Shown: positions 26,348 to 36,240 of the stretch, one piece after another
Layout of the letters: the number at the start of each line of letters is the position of its first letter
Numbering within the stretch: position 1 is the first letter of the stretch
Assembly (NCBI RefSeq): GCF_003259225.1
Contig: NZ_QHJF01000035.1
Location: 1-54,315, forward strand
Source: Marinomonas arctica
GTDB lineage: Bacteria; Pseudomonadota; Gammaproteobacteria; Pseudomonadales; Marinomonadaceae
Reading direction: 5' to 3'
DNA length: 54,315 nt
The notes under the pieces: model-generated
The model's database searches: none
What the model saw: the letters and a program-made list of their open reading frames with translations, nothing else
Told to the model about the DNA's origin: nothing
Program-made: the position numbers and the translations under genes

Positions 26348-26808
26348 CCAAAATAGCCTTCTACTCTGTTACTTAATAAAACCGCTACGGTCACTGTGTT
26401 TATCTTTCACTTTCTTAAATAAAATGCCTACTATATTTAGACATATAAACTCTTAATGAATTAATACTTACAAGACTAACAATTTGACATGACATTTATT
26501 TTTTATACGAACATTATGACAAATGCCTATTTTTAGGGCATTGGAGCGCATTTTTAGAGCAGATAAAAAAGCCTTTTATTATTGATAGAAAAGATTTTTT
26601 TTTAAAATTTATTCATTTTTTACATATTTTTCTATGTGTTTGTTTTGAGCGTTTTTTTTGGTGTCTTTTCTTTTATTTTAGTTTCATTTCTACATTTTCT
26701 TGACAGTATTATTATTTTTCACACTTGCAACCTCACCATTATTTAATTACTACTGTATGAAGTTTTTCAAATTTCGCTATGTATGTAGTCTTTTTTCAGG
26801 GAGGCGTT
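26348..26808. other. AT-rich upstream region of the ectoine operon
   Basis: About 460 bp with no credible gene and very high A+T, including long T-runs (26587-26700). TTGACA occurs at 26484 and near 26700, but neither has a convincing -10 box at 16-18 bp. The length and composition suggest a regulated promoter with activator sites. No operator symmetry was recognised. Confidence 0.4.
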
Positions 26809-27993
26809 ATGCAGAATTTATGGCAAGAAAACATTCTCTTCGCTGAAAAACTGCGCAAGCAGTTGCACGCTCATCCTGAGCTCGGTTGGCAGGAAAAAAA
26901 TACGGCATCCTTAGTACGCCGTCAGCTTGATGCATTAGATATCCCATGGCGCGCTTGCGCCGACACCGGCACCATTGCTTGGCTCAACAAAGACGCTCAA
27001 GGCGCAGCGATTGCTTTGCGCGGCGATATGGATGCATTACCCATTGAGGAGCAGACTGGAAAAGCATGGCAATCCGTCAATCAAGGCTGCATGCACGCTT
27101 GTGGTCACGATGGACACACCGCCACCTTGCTAGCAACAGCACGTTGGTTAAAACACTTTGAAACAGAACTCCCCCAACCGGTTGTGCTGATTTTTCAGCC
27201 AGCCGAAGAAGGCTTGCATGGCGCTCGCGAAATGATCAAAGACGGCGCGTTAGAAAACGTCGGCGCGATTTATGGCTGGCACAACTGGCCTGCCCTGCCT
27301 TATGGCACCATGGCGTGCCCTGACGACATTGTCATGTGCGGTAATGGCACCTTCAATATGATATTCAAAGGTCGCGGTGGTCACGCTAGCCAACCAGAAC
27401 TGTGTGCAGATCCCATTCTGGCCGCCAGCGCGGTCAATGTAGCCTTACAACAAATCGTCAGCCGTCGTCTTGCCCCACAAGCCACCGCCGTGATCAGTGT
27501 CACGCAAATACACGGCGGCACTGCGCCAACGGTGATTCCAGAAACAGCGACGTTAAGCGGCAGTATTCGTGTTCCTGACGAGGATACCCGTCAACAGCTC
27601 AACCAACACATTTCCGAGGTGGCCACCTATACCGCGGCCGCCTATGGTGTGAAGTGTACGATTGAACATGACATGCGTTATCAGGCGACTATCAATCATA
27701 AAGAGCAAGCCTCCCGAGCTCGAAAAGAGTGGCAGTCGTTGTACGGCGAACCCGCACTACATCATGGGCAAGCTCTGCCAATCATGGCATCAGAAGATTT
27801 TAGCTATTATCTACAAGCCGTTCCCGGTGCTTTTGCCTTAATTGGCAGCAATGATGGCGATGCGCACAGTGTGGCTTGCCACAGTCCACATTACGATTTC
27901 AATGATCGATTAATTGCCGATGTCTGCCGTTGGTTCTGCCAACTCGCAGGCCTCGCCGATCAATCACTACCTAAGCACTCACTAGAAGAGTAA
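26809..27993 (+). CDS. doeB2: N2-acetyl-diaminobutyrate deacetylase, M20 type
   Basis: A 394-residue M20 metallopeptidase-fold amidohydrolase. Metal-site motifs are GDMDALPIEE, MHACGHDGH, FQPAEEGLHGA and MASEDFSYY. The ATG at 26809 sits 6 bp after GGGAGG. By itself the family (hippurate hydrolase-like) is broad. Its place directly ahead of the DoeD-, DoeA- and DoeC-like genes points to removal of the acetyl group from N-alpha-acetyl-L-2,4-diaminobutyrate, the product of ectoine ring opening. The classical DoeB is an aspartoacylase-type enzyme; the M20 form is the alternative DoeB2. The specific name rests on context. Confidence 0.8.
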   Translation: MQNLWQENILFAEKLRKQLHAHPELGWQEKNTASLVRRQLDALDIPWRACADTGTIAWLNKDAQGAAIALRGDMDALPIEEQTGKAWQSVNQGCMHACGHDGHTATLLATARWLKHFETELPQPVVLIFQPAEEGLHGAREMIKDGALENVGAIYGWHNWPALPYGTMACPDDIVMCGNGTFNMIFKGRGGHASQPELCADPILAASAVNVALQQIVSRRLAPQATAVISVTQIHGGTAPTVIPETATLSGSIRVPDEDTRQQLNQHISEVATYTAAAYGVKCTIEHDMRYQATINHKEQASRARKEWQSLYGEPALHHGQALPIMASEDFSYYLQAVPGAFALIGSNDGDAHSVACHSPHYDFNDRLIADVCRWFCQLAGLADQSLPKHSLEE

Positions 27994-28050
27994 CAACCCA
28001 AAAAAACACGAACCAGCAACCGCTGTAGACAGAGGTTGATAGGAGGCGTT

Positions 28051-29310
28051 ATGACTATTTTCGAACAACGAGAATCCAATATTCGAGCTTACGCTCGCAC
28101 GTACCCAACGGTTTTTGTTACGGCAAAAAACGCCCGTCAAATTGACGAAGACGGTAAGGAATACATTGATTTCTTCGCGGGTGCTGGGGTGCTTAACTTT
28201 GGGCATAACAACCCACATATGAAAGCAGCCATGATCGATTATTTGCAAAAGGACGGCGTATTGCACAGTTTGGACATGCAAACTCAAGCCAAAGCGCAGT
28301 TTATGCAGAAATTTACCGACGTGATTTTAAAACCCAGAAACATGCCCCATCGCATGCAGTTTATGGGACCAACCGGCACCAATGCGGTCGAAGCCGCCAT
28401 GAAACTGGCTCGTAATGCCACGGGACGCCATAACATTGTCGCCTTTAGTCAGGGTTTTCACGGCATGACATTGGGCGCATTAGCCGCAACGGCCAACGAG
28501 TATTTCCGTCAAGCCTCTGGCGTGCCTTTATTGCATGTCAGTCATGAATTGTTTGACCAAGAGCACGATCATGAAGCCGCTCTCACAGCATTAGATGCCT
28601 TAGGTCATCAGTACCGTGACCCATCCAGTGGTATCAAGCCACCAGCGGCCTTTATGGTCGAAACCATCCAAGCAGAAGGCGGTGTCAACGTCGCCAGTAA
28701 AGAGTGGATGCAGAAGTTAGAAAAGCTTGCCAAAGAGTTCGGTTCTGTATTGATCGTTGACGACATTCAAGTGGGCTGCGGTCGCACCGGGTCTTATTTC
28801 AGCTTTGATGACATGGGCATCAACCCCGATATCATTACCTTGGCCAAAGGCATTGGCGGCGCAGGCACGCCGATGGCGATGAACTTGGTTCATCCAGATT
28901 TGGACAAGCATTGGTCGCCAGGCGAACACACGGGCACCTTCCGTGGACAAAACTTGTCGTTTGTCGCGGGGGAAGTCGCCCTACGTTACTTTGAAGACGA
29001 CAAGCTAATGTCGGAAGTCTCAGAAAAAGTGAATACCATCCGCCATGCGCTGGAACCTTTGGTGAGCGAACACAGCGCCAAAGAACTGCGTGGCAAAGGT
29101 TTGATCCTTGGTCTCGACATGGGCAGCGGCGACGTGGCCGCCAAGGTAGTGCAACGCTGCTTCAAAAACGGCTTGATGCTGGGCGCCTGTGGCAGCGGCG
29201 GTCGAGTCTTAAAGATCATTCCACCTTTGACGATTCCTGACGCGGATTTAATAGAAGGGTTGGATATTTTGAAAGACGCCGTACGTTTTGTAATGGAGGA
29301 AGCCGCATGA
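28051..29310 (+). CDS. doeD: Diaminobutyrate aminotransferase of ectoine breakdown
   Basis: A 419-residue class III PLP aminotransferase. The PLP Lys is K266 in TLAKGIGGAG, the cofactor-binding Asp is in VDDIQVGCGRTG, and the phosphate-binding GPTGTNAVEAA is seen near residue 110. It resembles EctB-like enzymes but belongs to the degradation side: it converts 2,4-diaminobutyrate to aspartate semialdehyde. The start at 28051 follows AGGAGG. Its stop overlaps the doeA start (ATGA), showing tight coupling. Confidence 0.87.
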   Translation: MTIFEQRESNIRAYARTYPTVFVTAKNARQIDEDGKEYIDFFAGAGVLNFGHNNPHMKAAMIDYLQKDGVLHSLDMQTQAKAQFMQKFTDVILKPRNMPHRMQFMGPTGTNAVEAAMKLARNATGRHNIVAFSQGFHGMTLGALAATANEYFRQASGVPLLHVSHELFDQEHDHEAALTALDALGHQYRDPSSGIKPPAAFMVETIQAEGGVNVASKEWMQKLEKLAKEFGSVLIVDDIQVGCGRTGSYFSFDDMGINPDIITLAKGIGGAGTPMAMNLVHPDLDKHWSPGEHTGTFRGQNLSFVAGEVALRYFEDDKLMSEVSEKVNTIRHALEPLVSEHSAKELRGKGLILGLDMGSGDVAAKVVQRCFKNGLMLGACGSGGRVLKIIPPLTIPDADLIEGLDILKDAVRFVMEEAA

Positions 29311-30587
29311 TTGAACGCGATGACATGACCTTTACTTTTGCAGAATATCAACGCCGCTTGGGTGAACTGCGCGCTCGCATTGCCGAGCGCCGTTTGGATG
29401 CCGTCGTGGTCACCGATCCAGAAAATATTACCTATTTAACCGACTATCAAACCACAGGCTATTCCTTTTTTCAGGCGCTGGTGATTCCCCTCGAAAAAGA
29501 GCCCTTTATGATCACTCGGGCGTTGGAAGAATCGAATATTTTTGCTCGCACTTGGGTCGAATTAACGCGTCCTTACCCAGATACGGGGGATGCCATTCAA
29601 ATGTTGGTGGACGCCCTACGCGAATTTGGTTTGGCCGACAAACGCATTGGCTATGAACGCAACAGTTATTTTTTCCCTGCATACCAGCAGGATTACATTC
29701 ATACCACCTTAAAGAACGCTAAGCTGATGGATTGCTTCGGCATTGTGGAAGAAGGCCGAATCTGCAAATCGCAAGAAGAAATCGCCATTATGCGTCGCGC
29801 CGCGTTGGCAACCGAAGCGGGCATGAAAGCGGGCATTGACATTTGTCGTCCCGGCATTACCGAAAATGAAATCGGCGCTGAAATCGCGGCCGCCATGTTC
29901 CGTGCTGGCGGTGAAACGCCCGCCGTTATGCCGTATGTCACCTCTGGACCAAGAACCATGATTGGTCACGCCACTTTTGAAGGCCGCACGGTACAACCCA
30001 ACGAGCACGTCTTTTTAGAAGTGGGTGGTTGTTATCGTCGTTACCACACCGCCATGATGCGCACCGTGATTCTTGGTGAACTATCCGATGCCATGTATCA
30101 GTCGCAAGAAGTCATGAAACGCGCGCTCAATGAAATTCATCGAGTGGTGCAACCAGGTATGACGGTGTCGGACGTAGACAACATGGTGCGCAATATCATT
30201 ATGGACAACCAAGTGGGTGCGAGTTTAATCACACGATCCGGTTACTCCATAGGCATCGCCTTCCCACCCAGCTGGGACGAAGGCTACATCATCAGTTTAA
30301 AACAGGGCAATTCTGCGGTACTCAAACCGGGCATGACCTTTCATATGATTCCATGGATGTGGGGTATTGAAGGCAATAAAACCTGCGGCATTTCAGACAC
30401 CATCGAAATCACCGAAGACGGTTGTCGCTCTTTCTTTAACTTAGATCGAGATTTCACCGTTAAGCCCTTAAGCATCGAACAAGAAAGGACAAAACTCGCT
30501 ATTGATCTGTCCAATACACGGCCAGCACAAGAAGAGAGTAAAAAAGCCAAATCACATGCCAAGCAAGCCGAAAAAGCAGCCAGTTGA
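29307..30587 (+). CDS. doeA: Ectoine hydrolase
   Basis: A 426-residue M24 (aminopeptidase P/creatinase)-fold enzyme. The N-terminal creatinase-like domain begins EYQRRLGELRARIAERRLDA and reads VVTDPENITYLTDYQTTGYS. The catalytic-fold part includes MPYVTSGPRTMIGHA, LEVGGCYRRYHTAMMRT and MWGIEGNKTCGISDT. This pattern is that of DoeA/EutD, which opens ectoine to N-acetyl-diaminobutyrate. A Lys/Ala-rich tail (about 405-426) is extra. It is coupled to doeD by a 4-bp overlap. Confidence 0.92.
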   Translation: MIERDDMTFTFAEYQRRLGELRARIAERRLDAVVVTDPENITYLTDYQTTGYSFFQALVIPLEKEPFMITRALEESNIFARTWVELTRPYPDTGDAIQMLVDALREFGLADKRIGYERNSYFFPAYQQDYIHTTLKNAKLMDCFGIVEEGRICKSQEEIAIMRRAALATEAGMKAGIDICRPGITENEIGAEIAAAMFRAGGETPAVMPYVTSGPRTMIGHATFEGRTVQPNEHVFLEVGGCYRRYHTAMMRTVILGELSDAMYQSQEVMKRALNEIHRVVQPGMTVSDVDNMVRNIIMDNQVGASLITRSGYSIGIAFPPSWDEGYIISLKQGNSAVLKPGMTFHMIPWMWGIEGNKTCGISDTIEITEDGCRSFFNLDRDFTVKPLSIEQERTKLAIDLSNTRPAQEESKKAKSHAKQAEKAAS

Positions 30588-30599
30588 TACGAGGTGATT

Positions 30600-31961
30600 A
30601 TGTTAGAAACCATCAATCCAACCACAGGCCAAGCCCTACCACCGAGCCCGTCATTAAGCTTAGAACAGGCACACGCCACCATCGATAAAGTGGCGAACGG
30701 CTTCGCAGAGTGGAAAACCAAAAGCTTTGCTAAGCGAACGGCTGTGTTAAAAGCCGTGGCGGCTTCGTTACGGGACAACCAAAACGAACTGGCCAATTTA
30801 ATGGCGTTAGAAATGGGCAAACCAATAAAGGAAGGCCTTGCCGAAGTGGAGAAAAGCGCTTGGTGTGCCGACTACTATGCCGAACACGGTGCCGATTTTT
30901 TAGCGCCCGAATCGCTTGAATCCGACGCCAGTCACAGTTATGTGCAATACCCGCCTCTTGGTACCGTATTAGGCATCTTGCCTTGGAACGCGCCAGTTTG
31001 GTTGGCATTGCGTTTTCTGGCTCCAGCCTTAATGGCAGGCAACACTTGCGTATTAAAAGCTGACCCGAATGTACCGGCCACAGCAAACAAATTGGTCGAA
31101 TGTTTTTATCAAGCTGGCGTACCTGAAAACGCAGTCGCCAATCTGGCAGTACCTAACTCGGTAGCCAGTAAAATGATCGATCACCCGAAAGTAAAAGCCG
31201 TGTCGTTTACGGGTTCTAGCAAAGCGGGACAATTTATTGCCTCGCAAGCCGCAGCGGGATTAAAACCCGCCGTATTAGAACTTGGCGGTTCCGATCCTTG
31301 TATATTAATGGCCGATGCGGATTTGGAAAAAGCTCTCGACATAATTACCCTGTCGCGCATGATCAACGCAGGGCAATCTTGTATTGCAGTAAAACGCTTA
31401 TTCGTCGAAAAATCCATTTATAGCCAAGTTTGTGAAGCGCTACGAGAACGCTTTAGCAAACTCAAATGTGGCGACCCAAGAGACGAAACTAACAATCTTG
31501 GTCCGTTGGCAAGAGAAGATTTGCGTGATCAGCTGCATCGCCAAGTATCGCAAAGCATCGACGCCGGTGCGCGCTGTTTAACCGGAGGCGATTTGCCATC
31601 TCGTTCGGGGTTCTTTTATCCACCAACGTTATTGGTCGACGTCAAACCCGGCATGACGGTGTTTGAAGAGGAAACCTTTGGGCCAGTGCTCAGCGTGACG
31701 CCGATTGAGACGATTGATCAAGCGCTGGAACTGGCGAACGACACGGAGTATGGCTTAGGCGCCAGCATTTGGACCAGTAATCAAGCGACCATAGATCGAG
31801 CGATTAAAACACTGGAATCAGGACAAATTGCCGTCAATGGCATCGTAAAAAGCGACCCTAGATTGCCATCGGGCGGGATTGGTAAATCTGGCTATGGTCG
31901 TGAACTTGGCCCGCAAGGCATACGCGAATTTGTCAACGTGCAACAGATTTGGATTGCTTAA
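30600..31961 (+). CDS. doeC: Aspartate-semialdehyde dehydrogenase of ectoine breakdown
   Basis: A 453-residue NAD(P) aldehyde dehydrogenase of the succinate-semialdehyde dehydrogenase group. Catalytic Glu is in LELGGSDPCIL, Cys in NAGQSCIAVKR, and the closing motif is PSGGIGKSGYGRELG. As last gene of the operon it should oxidise aspartate semialdehyde to aspartate. The start is ATG 30600 with GAGG 6 bp upstream; a GTG two codons earlier is less likely. Confidence 0.88.
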   Translation: MLETINPTTGQALPPSPSLSLEQAHATIDKVANGFAEWKTKSFAKRTAVLKAVAASLRDNQNELANLMALEMGKPIKEGLAEVEKSAWCADYYAEHGADFLAPESLESDASHSYVQYPPLGTVLGILPWNAPVWLALRFLAPALMAGNTCVLKADPNVPATANKLVECFYQAGVPENAVANLAVPNSVASKMIDHPKVKAVSFTGSSKAGQFIASQAAAGLKPAVLELGGSDPCILMADADLEKALDIITLSRMINAGQSCIAVKRLFVEKSIYSQVCEALRERFSKLKCGDPRDETNNLGPLAREDLRDQLHRQVSQSIDAGARCLTGGDLPSRSGFFYPPTLLVDVKPGMTVFEEETFGPVLSVTPIETIDQALELANDTEYGLGASIWTSNQATIDRAIKTLESGQIAVNGIVKSDPRLPSGGIGKSGYGRELGPQGIREFVNVQQIWIA

Positions 31962-31983
31962 ACTCTAGCGTTTCCTACTCATA

Positions 31984-32017
31984 AAAAAAGAGCCTCAAGT
32001 CAAATAAGGCTCTTTTT
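31984..32017 (+). terminator. Terminator of the doe operon
   Basis: AAAAAGAGCC, loop TCAAGTCAAATAA, GGCTCTTTTT. The A- and T-tracts allow it to act on both strands, so it may also serve the converging CBS gene. Confidence 0.85.
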
Positions 32018-32057
32018 CATATCAATACATAAAACAACTAGCTGTCTTATGTCGACT

Positions 32058-32615
32058 TTAAAGTGTCGCGGTAAATACTTTAGAGAAACTGGTTTTTTCT
32101 TGAATGTCGATATTTAAACGAAGTCTACGAGAGATATCACTGGCAGAGAAAATGCCGCGAATCTTGTGATTTTCACGGTCAAGAACCAGACAGTGACGCT
32201 CACCGTTGTTTTGAAGCGCGGTGATCACGTCAGAAATAGTGGCTTTAGAAATATCCTGCCAGTCCAACGCTTTTAGATTTTTTTTAGCCGTCATCAAGTC
32301 AGCGACAACAATTTCTGCTCGCTCTAAACCTTCCGATACTTTTTGAACAATTTTGCGTTCAATAATATCGTCAGAGCTCACAACGCCAATAAAATGCTCT
32401 TTTTCGTCAACAACAAATTTCAGTCTCACATGCTCTTTTTGCATTAGCTCTTTAACTTTTAATACGGGTGAAGTGGACTCAACCACCAGAGGTTTGTTAT
32501 TTTGAAAATCCGTAAAAAAAAGCAATGCTGAAGAATCGATAGTCAGATCGTAGTTTTCTTCAGGCCACGCTAATTCATCAACGTTGGTTGTTGGGTAAAA
32601 ATCAAGTTTCTTCAT
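32058..32615 (-). CDS. CBS-domain protein
   Basis: A 185-residue cytosolic protein with two CBS motifs (about 45-100: VLKVKELMQKEHVRLKFVVD…GVVSSDDIIERK; about 110-170: TISDVITALQNNGERHCLVL…GIFSASDISRRL). CBS pairs bind adenine nucleotides and act as energy or redox sensors. There is no attached enzyme domain. It is single, converging on the doe operon, and its partner is unknown. Confidence 0.88.
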   Translation of the reverse strand: MKKLDFYPTTNVDELAWPEENYDLTIDSSALLFFTDFQNNKPLVVESTSPVLKVKELMQKEHVRLKFVVDEKEHFIGVVSSDDIIERKIVQKVSEGLERAEIVVADLMTAKKNLKALDWQDISKATISDVITALQNNGERHCLVLDRENHKIRGIFSASDISRRLRLNIDIQEKTSFSKVFTATL

Positions 32616-32893
32616 ATAAAGGCACTCCGTAGCGCTGTCGTGTCGTAAATGGAATATGGATGGTGTCTATCCATAAGCATATCTAATCATTTTGCTTAGA
32701 GTAATAGATTGCTACTAAAAATAACAATTTCAAGCCTAGAGAACAACGCCACAACAGATTCTGCGTCGTTTTTCAGCAGACTCAAAAACACCTTAATAAT
32801 CAAGACTGATAGATAAAAACATTCGAACGCCCGTGTCTACTAATGCTAAAGTGGCAGGCAATCTATATCGCTATTTAACAATAATGGGACAAT

Positions 32894-34225
32894 ATGAACA
32901 CAGCACAGCAGCAATACAAGATGAAAGGCATGCTTATTACCGAGTATGAGTTGGAGGTTCCGTTGGATTGGCGTCCCTTTAACAAGAACTTTAATAACAA
33001 CCCTAATAACAGCCCAAGCATTATGCTGTTTGCTCGTGAGGTGGTGGATGTCAACCGCGTCGACGAAGAGCTACCCTTGTTATTGTTTTTACAAGGTGGC
33101 CCTGGCGGCAAGTCCCCTCGTCCTATGCCAGGTTCACCGTCTTGGATGGTGGAAGCGTTAAAAACCCATCGTGTTATCTTGATCGATCAGCGTGGCACGG
33201 GGCGCAGCAGTCGTATCGATACCAATCTGATCAGTCAATTGTCCGCCGAAGACGGTCGTGATTATCTGCTTAAATTCCGTGCCGACAGCATAGTGGCCGA
33301 CTGCGAACACTTACGTAAAACGGTGTATGGCGGGCATTTATTTGAAACTTTGGGACAAAGCTACGGTGGTTTTATCACGCTGACGTATTTATCCCAAGCA
33401 CCAGAGGGCTTAGCCGCGTGTTATGTTACGGGCGGCTTGGCTGGTTTAGAAGAATCCGCACAGGAGGTTTATCAGCTCACCTATCAGCGCGTGATCGAGA
33501 AGAATCAAGATTATTATGCTCGCTATCCAGAAGACGCCAAGGTCATGGCGAAGATCGCACAATGCCTAACTAACGAAACAGTGCTTTTGCCTGATGGCGA
33601 TCAACTCACGCTAGAACGCTTCCAAAGCATTGGCATCCTATTGGGAATGGGACCAGGCATTGATCAAGTACACTGGTTAGTGGATGAAGCGTTTTCAGGC
33701 AGCGATAAAACACGTCTTAGCGATGCGTTTTTAGAACAGGTCATGAACCTCACCAGCTATCACGAAGGCCCACTGTTTGCGACAATTCATGAAAGCATTT
33801 ATGGTCAACCTAATAAAAGTACCAACTGGGCCGCGCAACAACTGCGCGGGCAATGGAGTGAATTCAGTACACCTCATGAGCCTTTGATGTTGACGGGCGA
33901 AATGATTTACCCGTGGATGTTTGAGCAAATTGCATCGTTACGACCTTTTGCTGGCGCAGCAAATGCCCTTGCCGACTATAAAGATTATGCGCCCTTATAC
34001 GATCTAGAGAAGCTGTCAAAAAACAAAGTACCTGTGGTGGCAGCGGTGTATCACAATGACATGTATGTGCCGCGTGAACTGTCATTAAAAACCGCCAAGC
34101 AAGTCGCCAATACTCAAATTTGGCTTACTAACAGTTATGAGCACGATGGCGTGCGTCAATCGCCAGAGGTGTTCTGCAAACTGCGTGAATTACTGTTAGA
34201 TCAAGGTGGTCCGTTAAACGCCTAA
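32894..34225 (+). CDS. Alpha/beta hydrolase of the proline iminopeptidase type (S33)
   Basis: A 443-residue cytosolic hydrolase. The oxyanion loop reads QGGPGGKSP (67-75) in place of the usual HGGPG. DQRGTGRSS (98-106) and the nucleophile elbow GQSYGG with Ser156 are clear. The catalytic His is probably in SYEHDGVRQ near the C-terminus. No signal peptide. It releases N-terminal residues, typically proline, from peptides. Single gene with a gap of about 280 bp upstream. Confidence 0.9.
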   Translation: MNTAQQQYKMKGMLITEYELEVPLDWRPFNKNFNNNPNNSPSIMLFAREVVDVNRVDEELPLLLFLQGGPGGKSPRPMPGSPSWMVEALKTHRVILIDQRGTGRSSRIDTNLISQLSAEDGRDYLLKFRADSIVADCEHLRKTVYGGHLFETLGQSYGGFITLTYLSQAPEGLAACYVTGGLAGLEESAQEVYQLTYQRVIEKNQDYYARYPEDAKVMAKIAQCLTNETVLLPDGDQLTLERFQSIGILLGMGPGIDQVHWLVDEAFSGSDKTRLSDAFLEQVMNLTSYHEGPLFATIHESIYGQPNKSTNWAAQQLRGQWSEFSTPHEPLMLTGEMIYPWMFEQIASLRPFAGAANALADYKDYAPLYDLEKLSKNKVPVVAAVYHNDMYVPRELSLKTAKQVANTQIWLTNSYEHDGVRQSPEVFCKLRELLLDQGGPLNA

Positions 34226-34321
34226 ACGCACTTGGTCTTAGGTTATGCATTTTTTCCGCATTGTATTCAGCAACAAACCGCTAAGCTGTTAGCATTGCAC
34301 ACAAATTAATAAGGAGTTGTT

Positions 34322-34855
34322 ATGAGTCACCCGCTAAACCTAACGGTTAATGACATTCAAGGCAAAAGCGTTGATTTATCCACTTATCAAGGCAAAACGG
34401 TTTTAATTGTCAACGTTGCATCTAAGTGCGGATTAACGCCACAGTACGAAGGCCTTGAAGCCTTGTACAAAAAATACCATGAGCAAGGGTTGGAAATTCT
34501 TGGGTTCCCGGCGAACGATTTCGCAGGACAAGAGCCAGGCAGCGATGAAGAAATACAGCAGTTTTGTAGTCTAACGTACGACGTCACCTTCCCCATGTTC
34601 AGCAAGATTGTTGTTACTGGTGAAAACAAGCATCCTTTGTACAAAAGCTTGATTGCTGCAGCACCTGTTACGCCAAACCGTGATGCTATGGTCACCATGT
34701 TGGCCGGTCATAAAATAGAAGCAACCAAAGCGCCTGAAGTGGTGTGGAACTTTGAAAAATTCTTGATCACTAAAGAAGGCAAAGTTCACCGCTTCTCGCC
34801 AGATGTAACACCTAAAGACGATGCGCTTGTGGCGGAGATTGAAGCCGATTTATAG
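34322..34855 (+). CDS. Glutathione peroxidase-family thiol peroxidase
   Basis: A 177-residue thioredoxin-fold peroxidase. The catalytic Cys36 is in NVASKCGLTPQY (Cys, not selenocysteine), Gln70 in FAGQEPG, and the Trp/Asn of VVWNFEKFL completes the site. There is no signal peptide. It starts behind AAGGAG. Bacterial Cys enzymes of this group reduce hydroperoxides, often using thioredoxin. Confidence 0.94.
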   Translation: MSHPLNLTVNDIQGKSVDLSTYQGKTVLIVNVASKCGLTPQYEGLEALYKKYHEQGLEILGFPANDFAGQEPGSDEEIQQFCSLTYDVTFPMFSKIVVTGENKHPLYKSLIAAAPVTPNRDAMVTMLAGHKIEATKAPEVVWNFEKFLITKEGKVHRFSPDVTPKDDALVAEIEADL

Positions 34856-34889
34856 GCCATCAACCTTAGGCTCTTTGCGCATCACCATC

Positions 34890-34929
34890 ATGCCAGCCTG
34901 GTTTTTAAAAAGTAGGCTGGCATTTTTTA
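34890..34929 (+). terminator. Terminator after the glutathione peroxidase gene
   Basis: ATGCCAGCCT, a 14-nt loop, AGGCTGGCAT followed by six T. Confidence 0.9.
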
Positions 34930-34954
34930 TACAGTGGCTTCTAAGAATAGGTTG

Positions 34955-34992
34955 AATATATGGATAATCAAATATATGATTATCCATATATT
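34955..34992. promoter_or_regulatory. 16-bp perfect inverted repeat, probable ArsR-type operator
   Basis: AATATATGGATAATCA (34955-34970), spacer AATATA, and its exact reverse complement (34977-34992) end 21 bp before the arsH start. The size, AT-richness and position fit a site for a winged-helix repressor such as ArsR, but no arsR gene lies nearby in the window. Confidence 0.65.
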
Positions 34993-35013
34993 TTAATACT
35001 TGGCTGAACTGTA

Positions 35014-35727
35014 ATGACGCAAAACGACTTAACCCACATCGACTTCACACAGCTAGAAACACCAGATTTTCATCGCTTTACTTCCACACCTTCTACCCAT
35101 AAACCACGCATTTTATTGTTATATGGCTCCTTACGGGAACGATCTTTCAGTCGTTTAGTGATTGAAGAATGCGCTCGGATCCTTGCCCATTTTGGCGCTG
35201 ATGTAAAAATATTTAACCCTGAAGGCTTGCCTCAAACCGACAGTGGCGATGACCAACACCCTAAAGTGGTCGAACTACGTGAGCTAATGATGTGGTCAGA
35301 AGGACAAGTATGGTGTTCGCCAGAACGTCATGGGTCGATGACCAGCATTTTCAAAAGTCAGATAGATTGGGTTCCCTTAAGCATCGGCAGTGTGCGCCCC
35401 ACGCAAGGAAAAACGCTTGCGGTAATGCAAGTCTGTGGCGGTTCGCAATCGTTTAACGTCGTAAATCAATTGCGTATTTTGGGACGTTGGATGCGCATGT
35501 TTACCATTGCCAACCAATCTTCTGTTGCGAAAGCGTTTTTAGAGTTTGATGACAACGACAGAATGAAACCTTCGGCTTATTACAATCGCATTGTGGATGT
35601 TATGGAAGAGCTAATGAAATTCACGCTGTTATTAAGAGACAACGCCGAATACTTGGTTGACCGCTACTCTGAACGAGTTGAATCTGCCGAACAATTAAGC
35701 CAACGCGTCAATCAATCTTCAATCTAG
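35014..35727 (+). CDS. arsH: ArsH organoarsenical oxidase (NADPH-FMN oxidoreductase)
   Basis: A 237-residue flavodoxin-fold protein. It begins with the flavin-phosphate motif [14 protein letters not shown] and contains the ArsH hallmarks [24 protein letters not shown] (as two blocks) and [24 protein letters not shown]. ArsH oxidises trivalent methylated arsenicals. It heads a three-gene group with arsC and a second flavin reductase, behind a strong inverted repeat. Confidence 0.95.
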   Translation: MTQNDLTHIDFTQLETPDFHRFTSTPSTHKPRILLLYGSLRERSFSRLVIEECARILAHFGADVKIFNPEGLPQTDSGDDQHPKVVELRELMMWSEGQVWCSPERHGSMTSIFKSQIDWVPLSIGSVRPTQGKTLAVMQVCGGSQSFNVVNQLRILGRWMRMFTIANQSSVAKAFLEFDDNDRMKPSAYYNRIVDVMEELMKFTLLLRDNAEYLVDRYSERVESAEQLSQRVNQSSI

Positions 35728-35735
35728 GAGTGACC

Positions 35736-36164
35736 ATGATCGTTATTCATCACAACCCAGACTGCGGCACATCTCGTAACGTACTTGATATCATTACCGA
35801 CGCGGGCTATCAGCCGATTGTCATCGATTACCAAAAGGAAGGCTGGACGAAAGCGCAGTTATTGGCGTTATTTGCAGCCGCTGATTTAACACCCAAAACC
35901 GCCCTAAGAGTCAGTAAATCCCCAGCCGAAGCGTTAGGCTTACTAAACGAAGGCGTATCGGATGAAGACATTTTGCAAGCCATGTTGAATCACCCTATTT
36001 TGGTAAATCGTCCCATTGTGTGCACGAGCAAAGGGGTGAAATTATGCCGCCCAAGTGAATCGGTGCTGTCATTGCTCGACAAATGGCCAGCAGGCCCTTA
36101 CTACAAGGAAGACGGAGAATGTATTTTAGACGCGGATGGCAAGCAGGTCATTAAGCCAGACTAA
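35736..36164 (+). CDS. arsC: Glutaredoxin-dependent arsenate reductase
   Basis: A 142-residue ArsC of the E. coli plasmid type. The catalytic Cys10 is in HNPDCGTSRN, and the conserved HPILVNRPIV and CRPSESVLSLL follow. It reduces arsenate to arsenite. The ATG at 35736 follows AGGAGTGACC, 8 bp after arsH. No arsenite efflux gene (arsB or acr3) is adjacent, so export must depend on genes elsewhere. Confidence 0.95.
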   Translation: MIVIHHNPDCGTSRNVLDIITDAGYQPIVIDYQKEGWTKAQLLALFAAADLTPKTALRVSKSPAEALGLLNEGVSDEDILQAMLNHPILVNRPIVCTSKGVKLCRPSESVLSLLDKWPAGPYYKEDGECILDADGKQVIKPD

Positions 36165-36240
36165 GCACTCCCATTGCACCATGCTGCTCTTGATAGAAGA
36201 GAGTAAAACAGGCACTCACGTTATCAATAAAGAGAACACC

